From an uncultured SAR116 cluster alpha proteobacterium (GTDB taxonomy: Bacteria > Pseudomonadota > Alphaproteobacteria > Puniceispirillales > Marisalimonadaceae): DNA of 64,000 nucleotides. Location of the stretch: the NCBI GenBank assembly GCA_902550555.1, contig CACCZR010000002.1, positions 1 through 64,000 on the forward strand. The letters are read 5' to 3'. Position numbers and translations under genes: made by a program. Positions 39,778 through 50,088 of this stretch are shown here, in pieces (the stretch's first letter is position 1; each line of letters begins with the position of its first letter). A model generated the notes under the pieces. The model saw only the letters and a list, made by a program, of their open reading frames with translations. It made no database searches and had not been told where the DNA came from.

Positions 39778-40428
39778 ATGCTAAAGAAAGAAAAAATTAA
39801 TTTTATATTAGAGGAACTTAACAGGTTATACCCTAAAACTCCTATCCCACTTTCACACCAAAATAAGTTTGAATTATTGGTGGCGGTTCTATTAAGTGCG
39901 CAATGTACTGATGAAAGAGTAAACCAAATTAGTCCAATTTTATTTAAAGTTGCTAACAACCCTTTTGATATGGAAAAAATTTCTAAAGAGAAAATATATG
40001 ATATTATTAAACCTTGCGGTTTAGGACCACAGAAATCAAAAGCTATTTCGGAATTATCTAAAATTTTAGTTAAAAAGTTTAATGGAATTGTCCCAAAAAA
40101 TTTTGAGGAATTAGAAAAGCTCCCTGGAGTAGGTCATAAAACAGCTAGTGTAGTCATGTCTCAAGGATTTGGTTTCCCAGCTTTTCCTGTTGATACACAT
40201 ATTCATAGACTTGCGCAAAGGTGGGGCCTAACAAATGGAAAAAGTGTGACACAAACAGAAAAAGATTTAAAAAAAATATTTCCAAAAGAAGCCTGGAATA
40301 AATTACATCTTCAAATTATTTTTTATGGGAGAGAGCATTGTACAGCTAGAGGATGCCTAGGCATAAAATGTAATATATGCAAGTCATTATATCCTAAAAG
40401 AAGCAACCCCATAAAAACGAAAAAATAG
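39778..40428 (+). CDS. nth: endonuclease III
   Basis: LLSAQCTDERVN; LPGVGHKTASVV; VDTHIHRLAQR; C-terminal Cys cluster for 4Fe-4S. Confidence 0.95.
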   Translation: MLKKEKINFILEELNRLYPKTPIPLSHQNKFELLVAVLLSAQCTDERVNQISPILFKVANNPFDMEKISKEKIYDIIKPCGLGPQKSKAISELSKILVKKFNGIVPKNFEELEKLPGVGHKTASVVMSQGFGFPAFPVDTHIHRLAQRWGLTNGKSVTQTEKDLKKIFPKEAWNKLHLQIIFYGREHCTARGCLGIKCNICKSLYPKRSNPIKTKK

Positions 40429-40432
40429 ATTT

Positions 40433-41479
40433 TTAAAAAGTTAAAGCATAGTTTTTATAAACTAAACTTATTTCTTCCATAACTTCATTATTTAAATCAA
40501 CATCTAACCCCTTTATTACAATGTCTAACTGTTCATCAGTTGTTGCACCAAATATAACAGATCCCATGAATGGTCTTTGAGTACAAAAAGCTAACGCCAA
40601 ATGTACTGGATGAATATTATACTTTTTTGAAATTTTCAAATATTCTTGCACAGCCTTCATAGCATTTATATTTACTCTATCACCAATTGTTGATACTCTT
40701 GTCATTCTTGAATCGTTTGGCATTTTGTCATTGAGATACTTTCCAGTTAAGAGACCTCCAGCTAACGGAGAATATGCCAACAAAGGTATGTTTTCATAAT
40801 AAGACATTTCATTCATATCAATGTCATACAATCTACATAATAAACTGTATTCATTTTGAATAGAAGCAACTGGAAAATTATTGAATTTTTTTACTGCATC
40901 AACATATTTAGTCACTCCCCAGCATGTTTCATTTGAAAGTCCAAAAGCTCTAATTTTACCTTCTGATTTAAAATCATGAAGTGTTTCTACTATCTCTAAG
41001 ATATCATTTTCAACTTCATCTTTAGTTCCATTAGAAGGATTATAATTCCAATTTTTACGAAAGTGATAAGAGCCTCTATTAGGCCAATGAAGTTGATAAA
41101 GATCGATATAATCAGTCTGGAGTCTTTTTATACTAGCTTCTAATGCTATTTTTAAACTTTTCCTATTTATTGGGCCTCCATCTCTTATGAATGTATCTCC
41201 ATTACCAATAATTTTAGTGGCTAATATTAACTTGTTTCTCAATGTTGGGTTTTTCTTAATCCAAGTCCCAATTATTTGTTCAGTTCTACCGGCAGTCTCA
41301 GCAAGGCGTGGACAGGTTGAATACATCTCCGCTGTATCAAAAAAATTTATTCCTGAATTAAAAGCTTTATCCATTTGCGAATGAGCATCCATCTCACTAG
41401 TTTGCTCTCCATATGTCATTGTTCCTAAACAATAGTTTGAAACTTTTAAATCACTTTTGCCTAAAAAATTATATTTCAT
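40433..41479 (-). CDS. aldo/keto reductase (Tas/YhdN-like)
   Basis: YNFLGKSDLKVSNYCLGTMTYGEQTSE; INFFDTAEMYS; YIDLYQLHWPNR. Confidence 0.93.
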   Translation of the reverse strand: MKYNFLGKSDLKVSNYCLGTMTYGEQTSEMDAHSQMDKAFNSGINFFDTAEMYSTCPRLAETAGRTEQIIGTWIKKNPTLRNKLILATKIIGNGDTFIRDGGPINRKSLKIALEASIKRLQTDYIDLYQLHWPNRGSYHFRKNWNYNPSNGTKDEVENDILEIVETLHDFKSEGKIRAFGLSNETCWGVTKYVDAVKKFNNFPVASIQNEYSLLCRLYDIDMNEMSYYENIPLLAYSPLAGGLLTGKYLNDKMPNDSRMTRVSTIGDRVNINAMKAVQEYLKISKKYNIHPVHLALAFCTQRPFMGSVIFGATTDEQLDIVIKGLDVDLNNEVMEEISLVYKNYALTF

Positions 41480-41601
41480 GTGTTACGCTTATTAAAATTA
41501 TAATTATTTCTTATAAAATTTTCTCTTTAATACTCTATATAAATAAATACATAGAATTCCTATAATCAAATACAAATATTTCAAATATTCTTCCATATCA
41601 G

Positions 41602-42492
41602 TTAATTCAAATTAATTTTTTCATTGAAATTTTTAACGACTTTTTCTCTCCAAAAAGTATATAAACCTGAAGATACAACAATAAAAACACCAAGTAAAAT
41701 AAAGATATCTAATCTTTCAGAAAATACAAATACTCCAATAATCGCAGAGAATACTAATTGAAGATATGAGTATGGTTGTATTAAAGATGCTTCAACTAAT
41801 TCTAATATTTTAACCATTAAAAAGTGAGATATTGCACTTAAAATACACATAATAAAAACTAAGACATAGAAATCTTCTGAAATAAAATCTCCAAAAAAAA
41901 ATATCATAAACAACATAGTTATACTTCCACCTAGACCTGTCCAAAAAAAACTTGTGATGGCGCTATCTTGCCTTGATGCATACTTAGTTAATATCAAATA
42001 TAATGCAAACATTGATGCACCAATAAACGCAAAAATTGAACCTGTTGAAAAAATGGTAAAACCAGGTCTTAATATAATTAGCACACCAATGAAACCAAAG
42101 GCTATTGCACTCCAACGCCTCCAACCAAATCTCTCTCCTAAAAAAGGTACTGAAAGCCCAGCAACTATAAGAGGATAACATGCTATAACTGCATGTGTCT
42201 CGACAAGACCAATTAATGCAAAAGTATAAACAACAATACAATTGTTAAGTGATAAAATTAATCCACGGGCAAATTGTAAAAATGGTTGTTTAGTATAAGC
42301 AATTTCGTGAAATTTTTTTTTTGAAAAAATCCAATATGAAAATATAAAAACTAAAATGAACCAATGCCTAAAAGCAACTAAAGAAATTACATTATTATTT
42401 TCTGCTAAATATTTTGAAACCCCGTCCATGCAAGAAAACAAAAAAGTAGTCAATATCATAAGTGATATTCCAGTATTGGTATAATTTTTCAT
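41602..42492 (-). CDS. EamA/DMT family transporter
   Basis: 10-TM pattern; IACYPLIVAGLSVPFLGERFGWRRWSAIAFGFIGVLIILRPG. Confidence 0.92.
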   Translation of the reverse strand: MKNYTNTGISLMILTTFLFSCMDGVSKYLAENNNVISLVAFRHWFILVFIFSYWIFSKKKFHEIAYTKQPFLQFARGLILSLNNCIVVYTFALIGLVETHAVIACYPLIVAGLSVPFLGERFGWRRWSAIAFGFIGVLIILRPGFTIFSTGSIFAFIGASMFALYLILTKYASRQDSAITSFFWTGLGGSITMLFMIFFFGDFISEDFYVLVFIMCILSAISHFLMVKILELVEASLIQPYSYLQLVFSAIIGVFVFSERLDIFILLGVFIVVSSGLYTFWREKVVKNFNEKINLN

Positions 42493-42559
42493 TTTATTCT
42501 TATAACAGTTAAGTAAAATTATGATATGGATTTAATCGATTTGACTTCAAAAAAATAAG

Positions 42560-43177
42560 TTAAGTTAAAGTTGATATTAATTGATAAGTGCCTATTTCTG
42601 CTTCATTAAAATTCCTTTTTGCATCGTCCATTAAAAATACTGCATCATTTTCATTAGTAAATTCTAAATACAAACAACTTGAAAACTTTTTGTCCTTACC
42701 TCTCAAGCTTTCTTCTTTAGATATTTTATAATCTTTAATTTCTTTTGACTCCCAAATTTCAGAATATACTAGATTAATATTTTTTATGTTTTTTTGAAAA
42801 TTAATTAAATTTTCAACCTCTATTTTATCTCTTATAGAAATAATTAAACAGAATGCTCCCCTTATACTCCCTTTAAGAATTGTTTTCTTAAAAACAGTTC
42901 TAGACATGTCTTGAAAAACAAATTCCATAACAAACTTTGTCTTTTTTGTAGGGTTATTTAACTTCTTTAAATACTCCTCAGAAAAAAAAGTTTTGTATGT
43001 TTTAGCTTCATAACTTGTAAAATAATTATAATTAGATTTTAAACCTTGAAATCTTCTTGCAACATTGATATTTGAAATACTTAATCTTTCAAAAAGGTGC
43101 TCATTATTATACCATTCTTCATAATCATGCGAAAACTTTTGATTAGCATTATTCCAAATACCTAACAGCCCAGACAT
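42560..43177 (-). CDS. hypothetical protein, EthD/ABM-like
   Basis: WNNANQKFSHDYEEWYNNEHLFERLSI resembles an EthD-like motif. Confidence 0.5.
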   Translation of the reverse strand: MSGLLGIWNNANQKFSHDYEEWYNNEHLFERLSISNINVARRFQGLKSNYNYFTSYEAKTYKTFFSEEYLKKLNNPTKKTKFVMEFVFQDMSRTVFKKTILKGSIRGAFCLIISIRDKIEVENLINFQKNIKNINLVYSEIWESKEIKDYKISKEESLRGKDKKFSSCLYLEFTNENDAVFLMDDAKRNFNEAEIGTYQLISTLT

Positions 43178-43190
43178 AAGATAAAAATAT

Positions 43191-45017
43191 ATGAAATTTG
43201 AAACTAATAAAATAAAAAATATAGCTATTATTGCACATGTGGATCATGGCAAAACTACGTTAGTAGATAAAATGCTCCAACAATCGGGTACCTTTAAAGA
43301 ACATGAAGAACTAAAAGAAAGAGTTTTAGATTCTAATGATCTCGAAAAAGAAAGAGGTATTACTATTTTGTCCAAAAATACCGGTATAATTTGGAATGAA
43401 TTTAGAATAAATATTATCGATACACCAGGCCATGCAGACTTTGGAGGAGAGGTTGAACGAATTCTTTCAATGGCAGATTCTGTTCTTTTACTTGTTGATG
43501 CTGTGGAAGGTCCAATGCCACAAACAACATTTGTTTTAAAAAAAGCTCTTGAAAGTTCCTTAAAACCAATAGTAGTAATAAATAAAATAGATAGAGATGG
43601 CGCTAGACCTGACTGGGTATTAGATAAAACATTTGATTTGTTCGTAGAGCTAAATGCAAATGAGAAACAATTAGACTTTCCAATAATTTATGCTTCAGCT
43701 TTGAATGGTTGGGCAACGAAAGAACATAACAAAAAAACAGACAACTTGGATGATCTATTTTCAATGATAATTGATAATGTAGAATCTCCAGATAATAAAT
43801 CAAATGAACCTCTACAAATGCAAATAACCGCGCTAGATTATTCAAATTTTTTAGGCATTATTGGTATAGGAAAAGTAAAAAAAGGTTTAATTAAAAAAAA
43901 TCAAATAGTCAGCATAATTGATAAAGATGAAAAAATAAAACAAGATAAAGTCTCTAAAATAATGATTTTTCAGGGCTTACATCAAAAAGAAGTAGATGAG
44001 GCTTTCTGTGGAGATATAGTAGCATTAAGTGGTTTGGATAATTTAAAAATATCAGATACCATTTGCGATCCAGAACATTTAAAAAAAATGCCTAATTTAA
44101 AAATTGATGAACCAACTCTTTCAATGATATTTCAAGTAAATGATAGTCCATTCGCAGGTAATGATGGAAAGTTTGTAACAAGCAGGGTCATCAAAGATAG
44201 ATTAGATAAAGAAATAAAGACTAACGTTGCCTTAAAAGTAGAAAGTACAGAAAGCGCAGATAAATTTAAAGTTTCAGGAAGAGGCGAATTACATTTATCT
44301 ATTTTAATCGAAAACATGAGAAGAGAGGGTTTTGAAATTGGTGTGTCTTCACCTGATGTAATTTATAAAACTATTGATGGGCAAAAATGTGAACCTTTTG
44401 AAGACTTAATTTTGGACATTGAAGAACAACACCAGGGTGTTGTTATTGAAAAGCTTGGAGAAAGAAAAGCTCAACTTATTAACTTAACACCTTTTGAAAA
44501 TAATAAGTTAAGATTAAATTATGAAATTCCAACTCGTGGATTAATTGGTTTTAGGTCAGAATTTTTAACTCTCACTTCTGGAACTGGAATAATTAATCAC
44601 ACTTTTAAAGAATATAAACCTTGTGTCATCAACATTAATAGAAATAGAAAAAATGGAGCCCTTATTTCTATGAGTCAGGGAAAAGCTGTACCATACGCTT
44701 TGTTCAACTTACAAGAAAGAGGAAAATTAATTATTCCTAGTAACATAGAAATCTATGAAGGGATGATAATTGGCTTTAATTCAAGAGAAAATGATCTAAC
44801 TGTTAACCCATTAAAAACAAAACAGTTAACTAATTTTCGTTCAAGTGGAGCTGATGAAGCAATAGTTTTAACACCAGAAACTAAAATTACATTGGAAAAA
44901 GCAATTGAGATAATTAATGAAGATGAATTAATTGAGGTTACACCCAAAGAAATTAGACTTAGAAAAAAATATTTGAAAGAACACGAACGAAAAAAATATG
45001 AAAGATCAAAAAGTTAG
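43191..45017 (+). CDS. typA: translational GTPase TypA/BipA
   Basis: IAIIAHVDHGKTTLVDKML; ERGITILSKNTGI; DTPGHADFGGEVERIL; NKIDRDGARPDWV. Confidence 0.96.
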   Translation: MKFETNKIKNIAIIAHVDHGKTTLVDKMLQQSGTFKEHEELKERVLDSNDLEKERGITILSKNTGIIWNEFRINIIDTPGHADFGGEVERILSMADSVLLLVDAVEGPMPQTTFVLKKALESSLKPIVVINKIDRDGARPDWVLDKTFDLFVELNANEKQLDFPIIYASALNGWATKEHNKKTDNLDDLFSMIIDNVESPDNKSNEPLQMQITALDYSNFLGIIGIGKVKKGLIKKNQIVSIIDKDEKIKQDKVSKIMIFQGLHQKEVDEAFCGDIVALSGLDNLKISDTICDPEHLKKMPNLKIDEPTLSMIFQVNDSPFAGNDGKFVTSRVIKDRLDKEIKTNVALKVESTESADKFKVSGRGELHLSILIENMRREGFEIGVSSPDVIYKTIDGQKCEPFEDLILDIEEQHQGVVIEKLGERKAQLINLTPFENNKLRLNYEIPTRGLIGFRSEFLTLTSGTGIINHTFKEYKPCVININRNRKNGALISMSQGKAVPYALFNLQERGKLIIPSNIEIYEGMIIGFNSRENDLTVNPLKTKQLTNFRSSGADEAIVLTPETKITLEKAIEIINEDELIEVTPKEIRLRKKYLKEHERKKYERSKS

Positions 45018-45018
45018 A

Positions 45019-45177
45019 TTAATTTTTTTTAGATACAAATAAGTCTCTAATTGTTGCAAAAAATAAAAACCAAGATAATCGCAATTTTCCAAATATTGAT
45101 TTATTTTTTTTTAATGAATTATATTGATCTATTCCACAAGATGTTTTTACAAAATTTTCAACTGAAATTTTTTTCAT
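45019..45177 (-). CDS. possible small ORF, 52 aa
   Basis: Manual translation MKKISVENFVKTSCGIDQYNSLKKNKSIFGKLRLSWFLFFATIRDLFVSKKN. Confidence 0.3.
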   Translation of the reverse strand: MKKISVENFVKTSCGIDQYNSLKKNKSIFGKLRLSWFLFFATIRDLFVSKKN

Positions 45178-45328
45178 TATCGTTAGATTTTTTTGAAATG
45201 AAATAGATAATGTTTCTATAAATTTTTTTTATCTTATTATAATTGAAATAGCTAATGCAAGCTAATAAAGCCAATAAAAAAGATGACAAAAAACTAGTCG
45301 AGCTTATACACATAATTTTATTATAATC

Positions 45329-46456
45329 CTATTTAATTTCATTTGCAATTTTAGAAATCATACCTTTGCTAAATAGATTGCCATACTTATATTTTGAGTC
45401 AACTGAAAGCACTGTTAATATTGTGTTGTTGGACGTATTAACTACATTAAAAAACCCCCCATGACCTGTCATAGTTAATGTTGGAACACCATTTACTTTA
45501 TATACCCAGAACTGATATCCATATTTAACACCATCTCTTTTCGTTTCAACTGCGTTTTGAATGCCCTCATTATAAAATTTGCCTAAACAAGTATTATTAA
45601 TCATTTCGTCATGAACAAATTGACCAAAATTAGCCCAATCTACAGCAGTCATTGTTAATCTTGCTTGTGCCACAGTAATTCCTTTTTTATCTGATACCCA
45701 ATGCATAAAATTATTTGTGGTGAATTTTTTAAATGCATTTTCATAAAATATTTCACTAGCTGGTTTATTTGTTAAATCTGAAATCATTATGGAAAGTGCA
45801 AAAGGATCTGAGGAATTATAAAAATGTTTTATGCCTTGCTCTCTGTCATTACCTTTTAAGATTGACAAGGCTTTGACCATATCTGCCTTACCTTCATACT
45901 TTCTCATACCCATTGCCATTTGATTTAGTTTTCTTCTGAACTTATAATCTGATTGTACTGGCTCAACACCACTATTCATTTGCAATGTGTTTTTTATTGA
46001 AATTTTTGAAAATGGTGTCTGTGCAAGTGAAGGCGAATATTTTCCTAACTCATCATCTAATGATTTAATCGAGCCATTACATAATAAAACACCAATAGAT
46101 GTTGCCAAGGCAGTTTTAGACATAGACATTCCATGAAGTATTGTATTGCTATCAATATTTCTTTTTTTATTGAATCTTGTGTAAACAAATTCGTTATTTT
46201 TTCTAATTAATGTAGCTAAATTGAATTTATCTTTAAAAATATTATCAAAATTTTCTTTTTTTACATTGCCAGCATTTAAGTTCTTTTTTTCACCATAGGC
46301 ATGAACATTAATTTTAAATGGACCCATCATTTTGGTTTCGTGAACATCAAAATAAGGAACGATTTGACGTTTCCACATTTTTTTTGGGCCATGGTCGGCA
46401 GAAGAAACAAAACTGTATGAAATTATTATTACAATTGAAATTAGAAATTTAAACAT
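45329..46456 (-). CDS. secreted serine beta-lactamase-like hydrolase (class C/EstB family)
   Basis: Signal peptide; GMSMSKTALATSIGVLLCNGSI SxxK motif. Confidence 0.87.
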   Translation of the reverse strand: MFKFLISIVIIISYSFVSSADHGPKKMWKRQIVPYFDVHETKMMGPFKINVHAYGEKKNLNAGNVKKENFDNIFKDKFNLATLIRKNNEFVYTRFNKKRNIDSNTILHGMSMSKTALATSIGVLLCNGSIKSLDDELGKYSPSLAQTPFSKISIKNTLQMNSGVEPVQSDYKFRRKLNQMAMGMRKYEGKADMVKALSILKGNDREQGIKHFYNSSDPFALSIMISDLTNKPASEIFYENAFKKFTTNNFMHWVSDKKGITVAQARLTMTAVDWANFGQFVHDEMINNTCLGKFYNEGIQNAVETKRDGVKYGYQFWVYKVNGVPTLTMTGHGGFFNVVNTSNNTILTVLSVDSKYKYGNLFSKGMISKIANEIK

Positions 46457-46512
46457 TGAACCCCTAAAAATTATTTAAAAAAAAATTAATATAGCTACAA
46501 GTAAATAAAATT

Positions 46513-47091
46513 TCAAATTTTATTTAAGCCATGAACAATCTTATTATTAACTTTATACAAGAGTTGATTATCTTCCATTTCTAACTGCATTACATCGTTA
46601 AACTTATTAAAAAAAGTACATAAAGTTATCCGAAATGTTAATTCAACCATTTGTTCTTCAGAAAAATATTTTCTTAATTCTTCAAATTGCTTATCTTGAA
46701 CCCTGTTATGATCTTTTGTTATCTGAACAGCATAATCACGTACTAAAAGATCTAATCTATTTAACCCTGGACAGTCATCCTCTAAGATATTATCTATCGT
46801 GATTTCTGACAACCCTTCAGATATTAAATTTGGTGCATGATGAGCAACACAATAATCACACCTATTCACAGCAGATACTGAAACAATAGCAATTTCTAGA
46901 TACCTTTTATCTATGATAGGGTTTTCAGCCATTTCCATTAACATGCTCATCATATGTTTAAATATTATTGGTCTATGAGCAAAAACTTTAGCTTGATTAG
47001 CAAATGGACCATAACTTTCTATAAATTTTTTATATATTAAACTTATTTCCTTTGGTGCTTTATTAAGTTCAATATCTTTAACTCTAGCCAT
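46513..47091 (-). CDS. carboxymuconolactone decarboxylase/AhpD-like protein
   Basis: CDYCVAHHAPNLISEGLS CxxC-x3-H-type motif; ATG MARVKD likely. Confidence 0.85.
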   Translation of the reverse strand: MARVKDIELNKAPKEISLIYKKFIESYGPFANQAKVFAHRPIIFKHMMSMLMEMAENPIIDKRYLEIAIVSVSAVNRCDYCVAHHAPNLISEGLSEITIDNILEDDCPGLNRLDLLVRDYAVQITKDHNRVQDKQFEELRKYFSEEQMVELTFRITLCTFFNKFNDVMQLEMEDNQLLYKVNNKIVHGLNKI

Positions 47092-47129
47092 GTACAATCT
47101 CCATAATTAAAAAACCAATTAAAAAAATT

Positions 47130-48884
47130 TTAATTGATTTTATTTGAAATCCAAACAGTTTGAAATGGATTAAGTTTTAAAACCTTTAAATCATTTAAAA
47201 TTACATTTGGTTCAAAAATGTCAAACCATAATTGGTTCTCAAATAAATTAATCTTACTTAATTTTAAATCTGTTGTAACTGATGAAATATTAGTAATTGC
47301 GAAGATATTTTGGCTTCTATCAATACTTTGTCTCCAAATACCAAATAATTTATTACCAAGGCTTAATGTGTATTGGGTAGCATTTGGATGAAAAGCTATT
47401 AATTTTTTCCTTAATGCGATCATTTGAAATATTTTTGAATGAATAAGATATTCAATAGAATTCTTATTTTTAATTTTTTTATTTAAATCATTTAAATTCC
47501 ATTTATGACGATTTATATTTCTTTTTATACCGGTATTTAAAAATTTATCATTATCATTGGAAGTACCAAATAATGAGTTAAAATAAATAGCCGGAACTCC
47601 TTCTAAAGCAAGTAAAATTGTATGAGCAGCTATATACCTTTCAATGGCATAAAAACCTTTTTTATCAAAGTCAGTTCTTTTTAATGCGTCAAATAAAGTA
47701 ATATTAATTTCATATACTTTATTTTTGGTTAAGACTTTTCTATATGAAAATTTTCCACCGTTTTTTTTCACTCTGGCAAATAATTTTTCTAAGATTCTTT
47801 CTCCAAGAATGCCTTCTGCTGGCCTCATTCCAATCCCGTCGTGTGAAGCAATAAAGTTAAGATATGCATTACCAACTTGCGCTGGTGGCATGCTTTTACT
47901 CCAACCTGAAATCTTAGAACTATCTTCAAATAAAAATGTATATAAAATTAGTGGAGGCAATGGAAAATTATAAATCCAATTTGCTTCATCCTTATTTCCA
48001 AAATAACTTAAATTTTCTTTTTTAGGTAAATTTGTTTCAGTAACAATTAATGCAGAGGGATTTACATAATTTATAATTAACCGTAATAACTTAACTATCT
48101 CATGTGTTTCTGTTAAATTAACACAAGTTGTAGCATGTTTTTTCCAAATAAATGCTACTGCATCTAATCTAAAAATTGTAATACCCTTACTTAATAGAAG
48201 AAAAATAATTTCAATAAATTGGATTAAAACAATAGGATCTTTAAAATTAAGATCAATTTGATCATGGCTAAATGTACACCATAAATCATTTTTATTTTTC
48301 TTGTCAGTATATAGTTGGATTAAATCATGGTCTCTTGGTCTTATCACTTTTGATACATCGAAATCTTTATCAATTGTAAAAAAAAAACTTCTATATTTAT
48401 CTTGTTGTTTTACAAATGATTTAAACCATTTACTTTTAATTGAAGCATGGTTCAAAATTAAGTCTGCCATTATATTTACGTGATTCGATAACAATCTTAT
48501 ATCATTCCAGGTCCCTAAATCCTTACTTACATTTTTATGATCTGTTACTGAAAACCCTCCATCACTACTAGATGGATAAAATGGCAATACATGTAATATT
48601 TCAAAGTAGTTTTTAAGATTTTTTTCAAAAAATTCTTTAAGAACTTTTAAAGGTGCTTTGTTCTTAACTTTTAAATTATCTCCATATGAAATTAATACTG
48701 TAGTTTTTTCAGAGACAGATATTGATTTTAATTTGTAATTCTTTTGAAATTTTTGTAATAAATCTAAAATTATTTCGGAGTAATGTTTTATACTAAATTC
48801 AACTTTCTCATCCCTATAAATAAATTTTAATTTTTCATTTATTAAATGATCTATTTTTTTAAAATTAGGCTTTATATTTTTCAT
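47130..48884 (-). CDS. GH13_18 sucrose/glucosylglycerate phosphorylase-like enzyme
   Basis: SYGDNLK, HVLPFYPSSSDGGFSVTDH, IFRLDAVAFIWKK, VTETN, NFIASHDGIGMRPAEG; adjacent to GpgS and GpgP. Confidence 0.87.
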   Translation of the reverse strand: MKNIKPNFKKIDHLINEKLKFIYRDEKVEFSIKHYSEIILDLLQKFQKNYKLKSISVSEKTTVLISYGDNLKVKNKAPLKVLKEFFEKNLKNYFEILHVLPFYPSSSDGGFSVTDHKNVSKDLGTWNDIRLLSNHVNIMADLILNHASIKSKWFKSFVKQQDKYRSFFFTIDKDFDVSKVIRPRDHDLIQLYTDKKNKNDLWCTFSHDQIDLNFKDPIVLIQFIEIIFLLLSKGITIFRLDAVAFIWKKHATTCVNLTETHEIVKLLRLIINYVNPSALIVTETNLPKKENLSYFGNKDEANWIYNFPLPPLILYTFLFEDSSKISGWSKSMPPAQVGNAYLNFIASHDGIGMRPAEGILGERILEKLFARVKKNGGKFSYRKVLTKNKVYEINITLFDALKRTDFDKKGFYAIERYIAAHTILLALEGVPAIYFNSLFGTSNDNDKFLNTGIKRNINRHKWNLNDLNKKIKNKNSIEYLIHSKIFQMIALRKKLIAFHPNATQYTLSLGNKLFGIWRQSIDRSQNIFAITNISSVTTDLKLSKINLFENQLWFDIFEPNVILNDLKVLKLNPFQTVWISNKIN

Positions 48885-50088
48885 TATCTAACTCAACCTT
48901 TTGCTTAAGCCTATTCATAAAGTTTGGAATTGCACTGTTAACTCTGCTCCAAGTGGGTATAAATGGAGTATCCATTGGATTTTCAAAAAAACTTTCCCCA
49001 GCTTTCATTATATTTAAAGCAAACAATTCAACAGCTTTTTCTTCCATATGAGAGTCATATTTGAGACCATTCATTAAAGCATCACTTCTGTAAATATCAA
49101 TCATGTCTAATGCAGTTCTATAATATGTTGCTTTTATTGAACGAAATGTTTCAAGACTAAAAGAGTTACCTTGAGTAGCTAATTTTTTTATTAAAGTTTT
49201 TATAATATCAATGGACATTTTAGATAAACCTTTTGTTTGGTCATCAATAGATAAATCTTGATGTTTATGATCATATGTATCAGCTAAATCAACTTGACAT
49301 ATCCTATTGGATGCTTGATTCCGGTACATCTCGGATAAAATCCCAATCTCTATTCCCCAATCACATGGAATTCTCATATCAGCCATTAAGTTTCTCCTAA
49401 AGGAAAACTCTCCAGCCAGTGGATATTTAAATGCTTTCATATAATCAAGATAATCGTTGTGACCAACAGTTTTTTCCATTGCCGTGAGAAGTGGTGTAAC
49501 TAATAATCTTGAAACTCTACCATTCATTTTGCCTTCTGCAACTCTTGGATAATAACCTTTACAGAATTCAAAATTAAATAGTGGATTTACAACTGGATAA
49601 AAAAGTTTAGCTAATAACCTTCTATCAAATGTTAATATATCACAATCATGAAAAGCTATGGATCTCGCCTCACCTCTAGCAATAGCCATACCTAAACAAT
49701 ACCAAACATTACGTCCTTTACCTAGCTCCTGAGGAGCTAAATTATAATTTTTTAACTCTTTATCTAATTTTAGAAGATTAGGACCATCATTCCATAAAAT
49801 AGTAAATGGACAATTTAATTTCTTAAAAAAGTTCCAAGCTTTCTTTGCTTGCTCTTCATTAGCCCTGTCTAGCCCTATGATTATATGATTTAAATAATTC
49901 GTTTTGCTAATTTCACTAACTATATTTGGTAATGCACTACCTTCTAATTCAGAATAGAGACAAGGAAGAATAAGTTCCATTTTTCTATCTTTAGAAAATT
50001 TTTTTAAATCGCGTTCTAAATCTTTCAATTTTCTGTTAGAAAAATCATGCAAAGTTGCAACTACACCATTTTGAGAAAATTCACTCAT
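48865..50088 (-). CDS. gpgS: glucosyl-3-phosphoglycerate synthase-like glycosyltransferase (GT81)
   Basis: ELILPCLYSELEG, GKGRNVWYCLGMAIARGEARSIAFHDCDILTFDRRLLAKL, DWGIEIGILSEMYRN. Confidence 0.85.
   Translation of the reverse strand: MSEFSQNGVVATLHDFSNRKLKDLERDLKKFSKDRKMELILPCLYSELEGSALPNIVSEISKTNYLNHIIIGLDRANEEQAKKAWNFFKKLNCPFTILWNDGPNLLKLDKELKNYNLAPQELGKGRNVWYCLGMAIARGEARSIAFHDCDILTFDRRLLAKLFYPVVNPLFNFEFCKGYYPRVAEGKMNGRVSRLLVTPLLTAMEKTVGHNDYLDYMKAFKYPLAGEFSFRRNLMADMRIPCDWGIEIGILSEMYRNQASNRICQVDLADTYDHKHQDLSIDDQTKGLSKMSIDIIKTLIKKLATQGNSFSLETFRSIKATYYRTALDMIDIYRSDALMNGLKYDSHMEEKAVELFALNIMKAGESFFENPMDTPFIPTWSRVNSAIPNFMNRLKQKVELDNEKYKA

Noticed and set aside
46513-47091. PcaC (4-carboxymuconolactone decarboxylase) completing the protocatechuate pathway
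   Set aside because: The CDYCVAHH motif and length fit AhpD/CMD peroxidase-like proteins rather than PcaC, and it sits far from pcaGH.
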